Part shown: positions 7,678 to 14,672 of the stretch, piece by piece
How positions within the stretch are numbered: the first letter of the stretch is position 1
Layout of the letters: each line of letters opens with the position of its first letter
Assembly (NCBI GenBank): GCA_043747765.1
Contig: JAYTOM010000513.1
Span: 1 to 23,890, forward strand
Direction: 5' to 3'
DNA length: 23,890 nucleotides
Source of the DNA: WLMZ01 sp043747765
GTDB lineage: Bacteria > Actinomycetota > Acidimicrobiia > Acidimicrobiales > Ilumatobacteraceae
Made by a program: the position numbers and the translations under genes
Notes under the pieces: model-generated
Database searches by the model: none
Seen by the model: only the letters and a program-made list of their open reading frames with translations
Told to the model about the DNA's origin: nothing

Positions 7678-8540
7678 AGATCGGCGTCGTCCTCCCGCAG
7701 ACGGAACTCGGCGGAGATCGTGGCGCCCTGCGGGCGTACGGCGAAGCAGTCGAGGGCCTCGGCTTCGCGCACATCCTCGCCTACGATCACGTCGTCGGTG
7801 CCGATCCCACCGTCTACGAGAACTGGAAGGGCCCATACAACCTGGCAACCACGTTCCACGAACCCTTCGTGATGTTCGGGTTCCTGGCGGCCTTCACGAC
7901 CGTCGAACTCGTCACTGGTGTGATCATCCTGCCCCAGCGCCAGACGGCGCTGGTCGCCAAGCAGGCCGTCGAAGTGGACCTGCTCACCAACGGTCATTTC
8001 CGACTCGGTGTCGGGGTCGGCTGGAACGAAGTCGAGTACGTTTCGCTCGGCAAATCGTTCAACGACCGCGGCAAGCGAATGAGTGAACAGATCGGCCTGT
8101 TACGCCGATTGTTCACCGAGGAATCGGTGACGCACGACGGCGCATACGAACAGATTCGCGGGGCCGGGCTGGCACCGCGGCCTGTCCAGCAATCAATTCC
8201 GATCTGGATCGGTGGCTCGTCCGCCAAGGCGTACAGGCGGATGGGACAACTCGCCGACGGTTGGTTCCCGCAGGTTCGGCCGGGTCCGGATCTCGATGCT
8301 GCCCTCGACGTGATCGCCGCCGCTGCCACCCAGGCCGGCCGCGACCCATCGGCCATCGGCATGGAAGGTCGGGTCGGCTGGTCCGTCGACGACCACGACA
8401 AATTCAGCGAGCAGGTCGAGCGCTGGCGCTCGGCCGGCGCCAGCCACCTGACCATCGACACGATGCGTCTCGGCTTCAGCACCGTTGATGATCACATCGC
8501 TGCGATCACGTCTGCAGCAGGCATCCTGCTCGGTCGCTGA
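7674..8540 (+). CDS. LLM-class oxidoreductase, probably F420-dependent
   Basis: 288 residues from ATG 7674, inside the ATGA overlap with the amidohydrolase. The product starts MKIGVVLPQTELGGDRGALR and shows the TIM-barrel landmarks of luciferase-like monooxygenases: GFAHILAYDHV (30-40), VELVTGVIILPQRQTALVAK (77-96), LTNGHFRLGVGVGWNEVEY (104-122) and IPIWIGGSSAKAYRR (175-189). This pattern is that of the actinobacterial TIGR03619-type proteins, which use reduced F420 or FMN. Coupling to an amidohydrolase suggests a short catabolic or detoxification route in which one enzyme opens an amide and the other reduces or oxygenates the product; that is inference. Cofactor choice cannot be settled from sequence. 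Confidence 0.88.
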   Translation: MKIGVVLPQTELGGDRGALRAYGEAVEGLGFAHILAYDHVVGADPTVYENWKGPYNLATTFHEPFVMFGFLAAFTTVELVTGVIILPQRQTALVAKQAVEVDLLTNGHFRLGVGVGWNEVEYVSLGKSFNDRGKRMSEQIGLLRRLFTEESVTHDGAYEQIRGAGLAPRPVQQSIPIWIGGSSAKAYRRMGQLADGWFPQVRPGPDLDAALDVIAAAATQAGRDPSAIGMEGRVGWSVDDHDKFSEQVERWRSAGASHLTIDTMRLGFSTVDDHIAAITSAAGILLGR

Positions 8541-8545
8541 CATCC

Positions 8546-9598
8546 TCAGTTCAGGGTTGCCAGGAACTCGATCAGCGCTTCGTTCACCTCTGCCGGCCGC
8601 TCCTGCTGTGTCCAGTGCCCGCAGCCAGCAAGGATCAGCGAACGGTGCAACCTCGGCAGCGTGGTCGAGAACTTCTCGATCGATGACATGCCCCACAGTG
8701 TCGGTCCGTCGCGGTCCCCGCCGATGAACAGGGCCGGCACCTCGATCGGCTTGCCGCGAAAGACGGACAGATCTTCCCAATCGCGATCGACGTTGCGATA
8801 ACGACTCAGCCCCCCGGTGAATCCGCTCTGCTCGAAGGCCTCGACGTAGAAGTCCAGATCGTCTTGCGTCATCCACGCCGGCAGCGTCGCCGGATAGGCG
8901 AAGCGGTCGCTCATCTTGGCCCCTGGCGCGATCATCGCCACGCTCGGCTGGCCCGGTTGCAGCGGCGGGGTGTCGCCGGACAAGGTGAAGTAGAAACCGG
9001 TCAGCCAGCGTCGGACATCGGCCTCGATCTCGGTCTCCGCTCGGCCGGGCTGCTGGAAGTACTCGATGTAGAACTCTTCTGCCCCGGCCATGAACCGGAA
9101 GACGTCAGTCGGGCGATGGTCGCCAGGTGCCGCATACGGCACCGACAGGCCCGCCACCGCGCGAAAAACATCCGGACGCATCAGCGCCGAGCTCCACGCG
9201 ATTGGGGCGCCCCAGTCGTGGCCGACGATCACCGCCTGCTGCTCGCCCAACGCCTTCACCAGAGCGACGTTGTCGAGCACCTTCTGCGTCATCCGGTAGG
9301 CCTCGATGGGCGTCGGTTTCGACGAGCGCCCGTAGCCTCGAACATCGATCGCGACCGCACGATAGCCAGCCTCGGCCAGAGCCGGGAGCTGATGCCGATA
9401 CGAATACCACGACTCCGGAAACCCGTGCACCAGCAGGACCAGCGGGCCGTTGCCGGCCTCGACGCAGTGGATCCGAATGCCGTTCACCTCCTGGATGCTG
9501 TGTGCCAGGTAGTGCCCATTCTCCAGGTGTCGCTCACCGTCCAGGTAATGCCCGTGGCCCAGGTCGTGCCCATGTTGTGAGGGTCGCAGATCGCTCAT
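8546..9598 (-). CDS. Alpha/beta hydrolase, epoxide-hydrolase type, with His-rich N-terminal repeat
   Basis: 350 residues from ATG 9598; an in-frame alternative start at 9619 adds seven residues. The core is a soluble epoxide hydrolase: oxyanion-hole motif HGFPESW (59-65), nucleophile Asp128 in VGHDWGAPIAW, lid tyrosine candidates in EEFYIEYFQQ and LSRYRNVDRDW, a possible acid in GGDRDGPT and the terminal His in GCGHWTQQE. The expected reaction is hydrolysis of an epoxide to a diol, or of a haloalkane or ester if the lid tyrosines do not act. Residues 8-31 form four six-residue repeats rich in His and Gly (QHGHDL, GHGHYL, DGERHL, ENGHYL), which are not part of the fold. The stop is six bases from the end of the convergent LLM gene. 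Confidence 0.9.
   Translation of the reverse strand: MSDLRPSQHGHDLGHGHYLDGERHLENGHYLAHSIQEVNGIRIHCVEAGNGPLVLLVHGFPESWYSYRHQLPALAEAGYRAVAIDVRGYGRSSKPTPIEAYRMTQKVLDNVALVKALGEQQAVIVGHDWGAPIAWSSALMRPDVFRAVAGLSVPYAAPGDHRPTDVFRFMAGAEEFYIEYFQQPGRAETEIEADVRRWLTGFYFTLSGDTPPLQPGQPSVAMIAPGAKMSDRFAYPATLPAWMTQDDLDFYVEAFEQSGFTGGLSRYRNVDRDWEDLSVFRGKPIEVPALFIGGDRDGPTLWGMSSIEKFSTTLPRLHRSLILAGCGHWTQQERPAEVNEALIEFLATLN
9505..9576 (-). repeat. Four degenerate 18-nt tandem repeats coding for a His-rich 6-residue repeat
   Basis: On the plus strand each unit begins CCAGGT: 9505-9522, 9523-9540, 9541-9558 and 9559-9576. The first, third and fourth units share CCAGGTNNTGCCC. Read on the minus strand they encode residues 8-31 of the hydrolase with the consensus x-x-G-H-x-L. 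The period is exact while the bases drift, which suggests an old expansion kept in frame. Confidence 0.85.
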
Positions 9599-9638
9599 GG
9601 TCAGCAGCGTTGCACACACGGGCCGGCCAGCCGTCGGG

Positions 9639-9900
9639 TCATGGCCGGCGACCGACCAGATCGATCAGCCTCGTCTGCATCGTGGCGGTGTCGGGCACGT
9701 TGCCACTGGGGCCGTCGCCGAAGATTCCCAGCGAACCGGTCACCGGGGCGATGGGCAGGATGAAGTCCCAGATCTGTCGAACGGGTCTGCACGCTCCATC
9801 CCGTACAGATCGTCGGAGCGTTCCATTGCGAGTCGTCCATTGCCTCGACGCGAGTCGAGAACTCGCGCGCGGCCTGGTCGAGAGCTGACAGACGGTCCAT
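9639..9900 (-). pseudogene. Mycothiol-dependent maleylpyruvate isomerase-like protein, internally deleted
   Basis: From ATG 9900 the first 37 residues are a textbook N-terminus of this DinB-like family: a helix containing AAREFSTRVEAMDDSQWNAP followed by TICTGWSV. The frame then shifts. The neighbouring frame supplies a typical family C-terminus: IWDFILPIAPVTGSLGIFGD, then PDTATMQTRLIDLVGRRP to TGA at 9641-9639. Intact members have about 190-200 residues; only about 85 remain, so roughly 100 codons of the middle are gone and the join is out of frame. The junction lies near 9785-9795. Intact relatives are mycothiol-using isomerases or transferases, or uncharacterised DinB-like proteins. As written, no functional protein can be made. 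Confidence 0.78.
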
Positions 9901-9923
9901 CCGAGAATCATTACACTCTCCAG

Positions 9924-10289
9924 GTGACCCTGAACCTTGCCACCTTCAAGGCCGACAAGTCCGCTACGGCTCATCTGCCGATGTTGACAACGCATCCAGC
10001 GGTGGTGCAACGACTCCTCGATCTGCTCAACGATCCGCAGAACGAAGCACGGATGGTGAGCGCGGAGGAGCACGATCGGCCACCGCTGGCCGGAGTGATC
10101 CGCCTGATCGAAGGCGACTCGGCGCTGACCGGAGCAATGACTTCACGAACCTCGGGCAAGAAGTTCCGCGAACTGATCCTCGTCGCCGTTCGATTGAAGA
10201 TGCTCGACATGGGTTGGTCGACGATCGGCCGCGAAAGCCAGGTGCCCGACTCGAAGTTCTACTTCAGAGCGGCCCGCTTCAAACGCTGA
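9924..10289 (+). CDS. Hypothetical protein (121 aa) with possible C-terminal HTH
   Basis: It starts at GTG 9924; the frame is open upstream, but that part overlaps the isomerase relic. The product has no signal peptide, membrane span or Cys. The first half contains LPMLTTHPAVVQRLLDLLND. The second half (KKFRELILVAVRLKMLDMGWSTIGRESQVPDSKFYFRAARFKR, residues about 79-121) has the rhythm of a helix-turn-helix, with WSTIGRESQVPDSKFY as the turn and recognition helix, and ends in a basic tail. A small DNA-binding role is possible but unproven. Its stop overlaps the end of the convergent histidine kinase gene by 11 bases. I do not recognise the family. Confidence 0.6.
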   Translation: MTLNLATFKADKSATAHLPMLTTHPAVVQRLLDLLNDPQNEARMVSAEEHDRPPLAGVIRLIEGDSALTGAMTSRTSGKKFRELILVAVRLKMLDMGWSTIGRESQVPDSKFYFRAARFKR

Positions 10290-11640
10290 GGGGCAACACC
10301 ATCCGCACGAGCGTCCCGTGGGGAACGACGTCTTCCAGCTCCAGGGCTCCTCCGATCCGGTCGATGGCAGCGGCGACGATCGCCAAACCCTGGCCCGTGC
10401 CTGGGACGCGATTCGATCCGGTGAACCGAACGCCGGGCCGGATGACCAGATCGCGCAGGCCCGGGGCGATACCCGGGCCGACGTCGCCGATCTCGATCAC
10501 TGCTTCGTCCTCGCGGACACCGACCACGACCCGGACACGGCCCCCACGGGGCGAATGCTTGATCGCATTCTCGATCACGTTGGACAGTGCGTCTTCGAAC
10601 GCGTCGCTCTCGGCGAGGATGTGGACGTCGGCTCGCATCGACAGCTGCAATTCCGTTCGCCCCCAATCTGCCACTGGTCGAAGACGGGCGATGACAACTG
10701 TTGCCATCTTGCCGACGTCGACGTCGACCATTTCCTGACCGAGATGACGAAGCTGTGATACCTGGCCGGCGAGCCGGTCGAGGCGATCGAGTTGGCCCCC
10801 GACCGAGTTCAACAGTTCGCTGTCGTTGGCATGGACATCGGCGTCGGACAGTTCATCGAGGCGCAGGCGGATCGTGGTCAGCGGGGTTCGCAGCTCATGC
10901 GCGATGCGTCGCAGGTCGATCTCCATCTGTTCGCGAACGAAGGACTCGTGGGCGAACTTCGTCCCCACCCGTTCGATCGCCGTTCCGAGCACCGCCACCT
11001 CGGTGATCCGCGCCGATGGAGCGAGCGGCGAGGCGCCGGACAGCAGCAGCCCACGAGCCTGATCGGTGAGCCTGGCGAGCGGCTTGGTGATCAATCCAGC
11101 GAGCCACCAACCTGCCGCTGCGGCCACAGCGCAAAGCAAGGCTGCTGCCCACGGATCGAGCCCGTAGAGCTCGCGCCACCCTCTGCGGGCCGGCGCGACC
11201 TCCGTCACGACGACTACACCTTCCAGTTCGTCATCGACCAGGATCGGTTGAATCCCGATTGCTGCGGCACCATCCCCGATGCCCCTTTCGTCAGGCGTCG
11301 CGCTGATGTCGTTCAACGCTTCATCGACCGCGTCCGAAATGTGTGGCAGTGTGATGAGGTCGTCGCCGCCGAGGCTCTGCCCGTTCGGATCGACCACCTG
11401 GACCTTGCGCTCCGTCGAAGCCGACGTTGCCAAAATCGCGTCGATCGCCCGTCCGGCAGCCAGTCGTGGGCCGACCTGTGCGGCCAGGACGGCGGCGTCA
11501 CGTTGCGCGCCAGCGGCTGCCTCGGCGCGGCGGAGGTCGTCGGTGTTGCTGGCGAGCACCACGGTTCCACCGAGGAGCAATCCCAAAGCCAGCGTGGCCT
11601 GGGCCAGCGCGAGTTGCCAACGAAGGCGATGGGTCTTCAC
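10279..11640 (-). CDS. Sensor histidine kinase (two-component system, OmpR/PhoB class partner)
   Basis: 453 residues from ATG 11640. Residues 8-30 and 163-185 are membrane spans enclosing an extracytoplasmic sensor region of about 130 residues with no recognised ligand fold. A HAMP-like segment follows (ITKPLARLTDQARGLL), then the dimerisation/phosphoacceptor helix RRIAHELRTPLTTIRL with His248. The ATPase domain has NVIENAIKHSP (Asn354, Asn358), DVGPGIAPG (386-394) and GTGQGLAIV (414-422). The kinase autophosphorylates His248 and passes phosphate to the regulator encoded just upstream. The genes overlap by ATGA at 11637-11640, so they are co-translated. The signal is unknown; the neighbouring secreted SPOR protein hints at envelope control. 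Confidence 0.93.
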   Translation of the reverse strand: MKTHRLRWQLALAQATLALGLLLGGTVVLASNTDDLRRAEAAAGAQRDAAVLAAQVGPRLAAGRAIDAILATSASTERKVQVVDPNGQSLGGDDLITLPHISDAVDEALNDISATPDERGIGDGAAAIGIQPILVDDELEGVVVVTEVAPARRGWRELYGLDPWAAALLCAVAAAAGWWLAGLITKPLARLTDQARGLLLSGASPLAPSARITEVAVLGTAIERVGTKFAHESFVREQMEIDLRRIAHELRTPLTTIRLRLDELSDADVHANDSELLNSVGGQLDRLDRLAGQVSQLRHLGQEMVDVDVGKMATVVIARLRPVADWGRTELQLSMRADVHILAESDAFEDALSNVIENAIKHSPRGGRVRVVVGVREDEAVIEIGDVGPGIAPGLRDLVIRPGVRFTGSNRVPGTGQGLAIVAAAIDRIGGALELEDVVPHGTLVRMVLPLSV

Positions 11641-12299
11641 CTCCGCAACCGGTACCCGACGCCTCGGATGGTTTCGATGTAGCTGAGCAGTCCTGGCGGA
11701 TTGCCGAGCTTGCTGCGCAGCGACGAGACGTGTACGTCGATCGTCCGCTGGACGAAGCCGAGATCTGCCTCCCAGACCTCCGTGGCGATCGTCGTCCGGC
11801 GAACCATCTCGCCGTGGTGGCGGGCAAGCAGGATCAGGAGCGCCATTTCCTTACCGGTCAGTTCGATCGGTACGTCATCGCGCCGAACCTCGAAGGCGTC
11901 CAGATCGATGTCGATGTCGTAGGCATGAATCGTCGAACGGAGTGCAGATCCGGAACGACGCAGTACAGCGCGACACCGGGCGACCAGTTCCCGGGTGGAG
12001 AACGGCTTGGACAGATAGTCATCGGCTCCCAACTCGAGAGCCACGATCCGGTCGACTTCGTCGCCCCGAGCGGAGATCACGATGAACGGCACGATCTTTC
12101 CCAGTTCTGCACAGATCGACAATCCGTCACCATCGGGAAGCCCGAGATCGAGGAGGACGAGTTCCGCCGCCGGGGCCGCGTCCAAAGCCCCGGCGAGTGT
12201 CGTGGTCCATTCGCACTCGAACCCGTGACGCCGCAACGCAGTCATCAACGCAGCGGCCAGTTCGGGTTCATCATCGACCACGAGGATCGGCCGCATCAA
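11637..12299 (-). CDS. OmpR/PhoB-family response regulator
   Basis: 220 residues; the start is ATG 12299, with a second ATG three bases further in. The receiver domain has the acidic pair Asp9-Asp10, phosphoacceptor Asp51 in LVLLDLGLPDGDGL, Ser76 in VISARGD and Lys98 in LSKPF. The DNA-binding domain (about 125-220) is a winged helix: LTGKEMALLILLARHHGE, VQRTIDVHVSSLRSKLG and the terminal wing IETIRGVGYRLRR. It is the first gene of the pair with the kinase downstream, separated from the SPOR gene by 78 bases. Targets are not evident, but tandem inverted repeats upstream of the SPOR gene (12898-12933) are candidates. Confidence 0.94.
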   Translation of the reverse strand: MMRPILVVDDEPELAAALMTALRRHGFECEWTTTLAGALDAAPAAELVLLDLGLPDGDGLSICAELGKIVPFIVISARGDEVDRIVALELGADDYLSKPFSTRELVARCRAVLRRSGSALRSTIHAYDIDIDLDAFEVRRDDVPIELTGKEMALLILLARHHGEMVRRTTIATEVWEADLGFVQRTIDVHVSSLRSKLGNPPGLLSYIETIRGVGYRLRR

Positions 12300-12377
12300 C
12301 AGTTCACCGCAGCATCTCTATCACTGCATTCGCTGGGGATGTGGGGCCGGCCGACCCTGCGTGATCCGACGATCGGC

Positions 12378-12830
12378 TCAGTGGACGACGTAGTAGGCGA
12401 AGAACTTGCCGGTCTTCAGTACTTTCACGGCGGCGATCGCTTTGGCTTTGGTCAAGCCGGTCTCTTCCAGGCGGTACTTGATGTGGGTTTTGCCGATCGT
12501 GACGATCGTGAGGCCGGCGATCTTCTTGTTCTTGTTGATCGCTGTCAACCGCTTCTGCGCAGCCGCCCTCGTGGTGAATGTACCGGCGATGACCTCGTAC
12601 GTCTTGGCCGCCTTGGGGGCGGTCGCCTTGGGTGCGATCGTCGCGGTCGTGGCCTTGGCGGTTGTCGGCGGCGGCGTCTTCGGAGGAGTGGTCGTGGTCG
12701 TTGCCTTCACGGTTGTCGCCGTCGGGCTGGAGGACGGCGAGGAGGCCATGGCGACTGCGGGCACAGCGACGACGCTGAGCCCCAACACGGTGAAACCGAT
12801 GACTCTTTTTCTGAGGGCGGACTGCTTCAT
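12378..12830 (-). CDS. Secreted SPOR-domain-like protein
   Basis: 150 residues from ATG 12830, chosen because AAGGA lies about ten bases upstream on the minus strand and because the product then begins with a normal signal peptide: MKQSALRKRV, a hydrophobic core IGFTVLGLSVVAVPA and a cleavage site near AMAS (27-30). An upstream in-frame ATG at 12875 would bury the signal. Residues 30-72 are a Thr/Pro/Ala/Lys linker typical of exported wall-spanning proteins. Residues 75-150 resemble a SPOR domain (YEVIAGTFTTRAAAQKRL... KAIAAVKVLKTGKFFAYYVV), a fold that binds peptidoglycan denuded of stem peptides. A role at the wall or septum is likely. It lies upstream of the two-component pair on the same strand and may belong to its operon or regulon. 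Confidence 0.78.
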   Translation of the reverse strand: MKQSALRKRVIGFTVLGLSVVAVPAVAMASSPSSSPTATTVKATTTTTPPKTPPPTTAKATTATIAPKATAPKAAKTYEVIAGTFTTRAAAQKRLTAINKNKKIAGLTIVTIGKTHIKYRLEETGLTKAKAIAAVKVLKTGKFFAYYVVH

Positions 12831-12897
12831 GTGTGTGGATTCCTTTTCGACGATGTCGTAGCGAAACGTCATCATGCGCCATCGAACATCAGATGAT

Positions 12898-12933
12898 CCT
12901 CAAATGAGGCCTGCATTCCCTCAATCCTGAGGG
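12898..12933. promoter_or_regulatory. Two adjacent inverted repeats with the same CCTCA/TGAGG core
   Basis: CCTCA-AA-TGAGG lies at 12898-12909 and CCCTCA-ATCC-TGAGGG at 12918-12933. Their starts are 20 bases apart, about two helical turns. They lie 68-103 bases upstream of the SPOR gene start and 70 bases past the end of the broken surface-protein gene. They could be an operator for the SPOR gene or a weak terminator; the repeated core favours a protein site. Confidence 0.4.
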
Positions 12934-13002
12934 GTTCGAGCCCACTCGCGGAGTTTGAACACCTGATCCCGCCGATGGCTGGGAGACCTCTGTCTCGGAG
13001 TG

Positions 13003-13797
13003 CTCAGATCGTTCGACGTCGGCGTCTGGCAAGCGCCACGAGGAGGGCGCTGATCGACAGCAGGCTGATCGCAGCGGCCAGCGGAGACGAGCTGTTCGTG
13101 CCCGTTGCCGGGGGTTCGACGCTCATCGCGCGCAGTGACCGTCGGAAGCGTCGCTACCGGCAGTGCCGGTGACGGAACTGGTGAGGGCGCGACGATGGTT
13201 CTCGCGATGGTTGTCGCGATGCCGTACCGATGTTCGTGGTTGCTGCCGCCGATGGTCACCCGTGACTCGGATGGCCGACAGCTGGGAAACTTCGAGATCC
13301 TCGAAGCAGGCGACATTGTCGGCGACTTCGGCGGGGACACCGTCCACACTGTTGCAGCCGGGCGGGTCGTACGGGGCCCGAAATTCAGGACGTTCCCGAT
13401 CGGACAGATCGGATCGAGGACGACGTCGATGCTGGCGTAATCGCTGTATGTACCATCCGGTTGATCTACCGGTATGTGAGTTTTGGCGACGATGACGGTA
13501 CATCCGCCTGGAGCGTTCACCGGCGACGAACTGGACGTGCAGAACAGGTTGGCCATACCGGTGCCCATGCAACCGGCAGGCAACGGACCGACCCACGTCC
13601 ACCCATCGGAGAGTTGGTCCTGCAGGGTGACGGATGGTTGTGGTGCAGGATCTTCACCGGATGCAGGCTGGCACGATCTCGCCGCCGACATTGGTGATCG
13701 TGAACGTATGGGTCACGTCGTTGCCGGCCAGAGCGAGTGTGGCAGGCGCTGCCGCCGCGATCAGGACCGCGACGAATGCAACAGACGCGCGTTGCAC
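13003..13797 (-). pseudogene. LPXTG-type surface protein with DUF11-like domain, broken by several frameshifts
   Basis: GTG 13797 follows GGAGG by ten bases and opens a clear signal peptide (VQRASVAFVAVLIAAAAPATLALA) and the start of a DUF11-like strand domain, NDVTHTFTITNVGGEIVPA. That frame stops at once. The sequence continues in a second frame (VTLQDQLSDGWTWVGPLPAG, then a stretch to about 13385), then a third (YDPPGCNSVDGVPAEVADNVA), and back to the second. The end lies in yet another frame change: VEPPATGTNSSSPLAAAISL, then a membrane segment and RRRRRTI to TGA at 13005-13003. PPATG is an LPXTG-like sortase signal. The intact protein, about 260 residues, would be attached to the wall. 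At least three frame changes are needed, so this is a pseudogene unless the local consensus sequence is faulty. Confidence 0.75.
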
Positions 13798-13915
13798 TCA
13801 ACTTCGACCTCCGCCATACCGATCGGCCGCCGTGCGGACGACGGATCCGTAGCAGCAGCGAACGGGGGGCGCGTGCATAATGTTGTGGACACCACCGCTC
13901 ACCGAGACAAAGGCC

Positions 13916-14503
13916 ATGTCAGACGACGAACGGCGACGTACCATCCTCAGAATCGACTCAGGAGCCGACCACATCGGTTCCGTGAGTCGCAAGCTCGCCG
14001 ACGAACTGGTCAACCGGCTGGCGACGCCGGGCACTCGAGTGGTTCGGCGCGACGTTTCGAGCGGGCTGCCATTTGTCTCCGCCGAATGGGTCGGCGCAGC
14101 GTTCGCCGGTGCTGACCCCAGCGCTCTGGCACACTCGGATGAATTGGTCGACGAGCTGTTGACCGCAACCGAGATCGTTCTGGTTGCACCGGTCTACAAC
14201 TTCGGTATTCCCGCCGAGATGAAGGCGTGGGTCGATCAGGTCTGTCGCGCCGGCCGGCCGTTCCGATTCACCGAGACTGGTCCGGAGGGTCTTGTGCACG
14301 CCGAGCGGGCCTGGATCGTGACAGCCTCAGGTGGAACGGTCATCGGTAGCCCGGTCGACTTCAACACCGGATACCTGCGCGCGATCCTGGGCTTCCTCGG
14401 TGTACACGACGTCCGCGTCGTCGCCGCCGAACAACTGCAATTGGTCGGCGAAGTGGGTGTTGCCAAGGCCTACGCAGACCTGGACACACACGCACTCATC
14501 TGA
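13916..14503 (+). CDS. NAD(P)H:quinone / azoreductase-like FMN flavoprotein
   Basis: 195 residues from ATG 13916; an upstream in-frame ATG at 13880 would add 12 residues without homology features. The flavodoxin-like fold shows an N-terminal FMN phosphate loop (ILRIDSGADHIGSVSRKLAD), the conserved PVYNFGIPAEMKAWVDQVCRAGRPF (flavin-binding and dimer region, about 96-120) and TASGG near 142. Family members reduce quinones or azo compounds by two electrons using NAD(P)H and protect against electrophiles. The gene stands alone, divergent from the broken surface-protein gene and 169 bases upstream of the export operon. I see no specific regulatory site. Confidence 0.85.
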   Translation: MSDDERRRTILRIDSGADHIGSVSRKLADELVNRLATPGTRVVRRDVSSGLPFVSAEWVGAAFAGADPSALAHSDELVDELLTATEIVLVAPVYNFGIPAEMKAWVDQVCRAGRPFRFTETGPEGLVHAERAWIVTASGGTVIGSPVDFNTGYLRAILGFLGVHDVRVVAAEQLQLVGEVGVAKAYADLDTHALI

Positions 14504-14672
14504 CCGGATCCGGGCGGCGCGGGTGTCACGGACGTCCGGGATGGCAGGGTTCGTCCGCGACAGTTTCGTCGACGGCGTCTGACAGGGCGCTGACGTCGGG
14601 TGGCGGCTTGATCTGGTCTTACCGAACTCACACCGTTTTCAGGGGCCACATCAGCCTTTCGCGGCCCAACAT

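Noticed and set aside
6922..7848. Minus-strand open frame of 308 codons
   Set aside because: It is antisense to the amidohydrolase and LLM genes and spans their junction; composition is typical of a high-GC shadow.
9505..9576. CRISPR-like look of the spaced CCAGGT repeats
   Set aside because: There are no spacers; units are contiguous, 18 nt, degenerate and in frame inside a hydrolase gene.
11427..12896. Long plus-strand open frame of 489 codons
   Set aside because: It lies antisense to the kinase and response regulator, whose motifs are unmistakable; its translation is Arg/Gly-rich low-complexity sequence.
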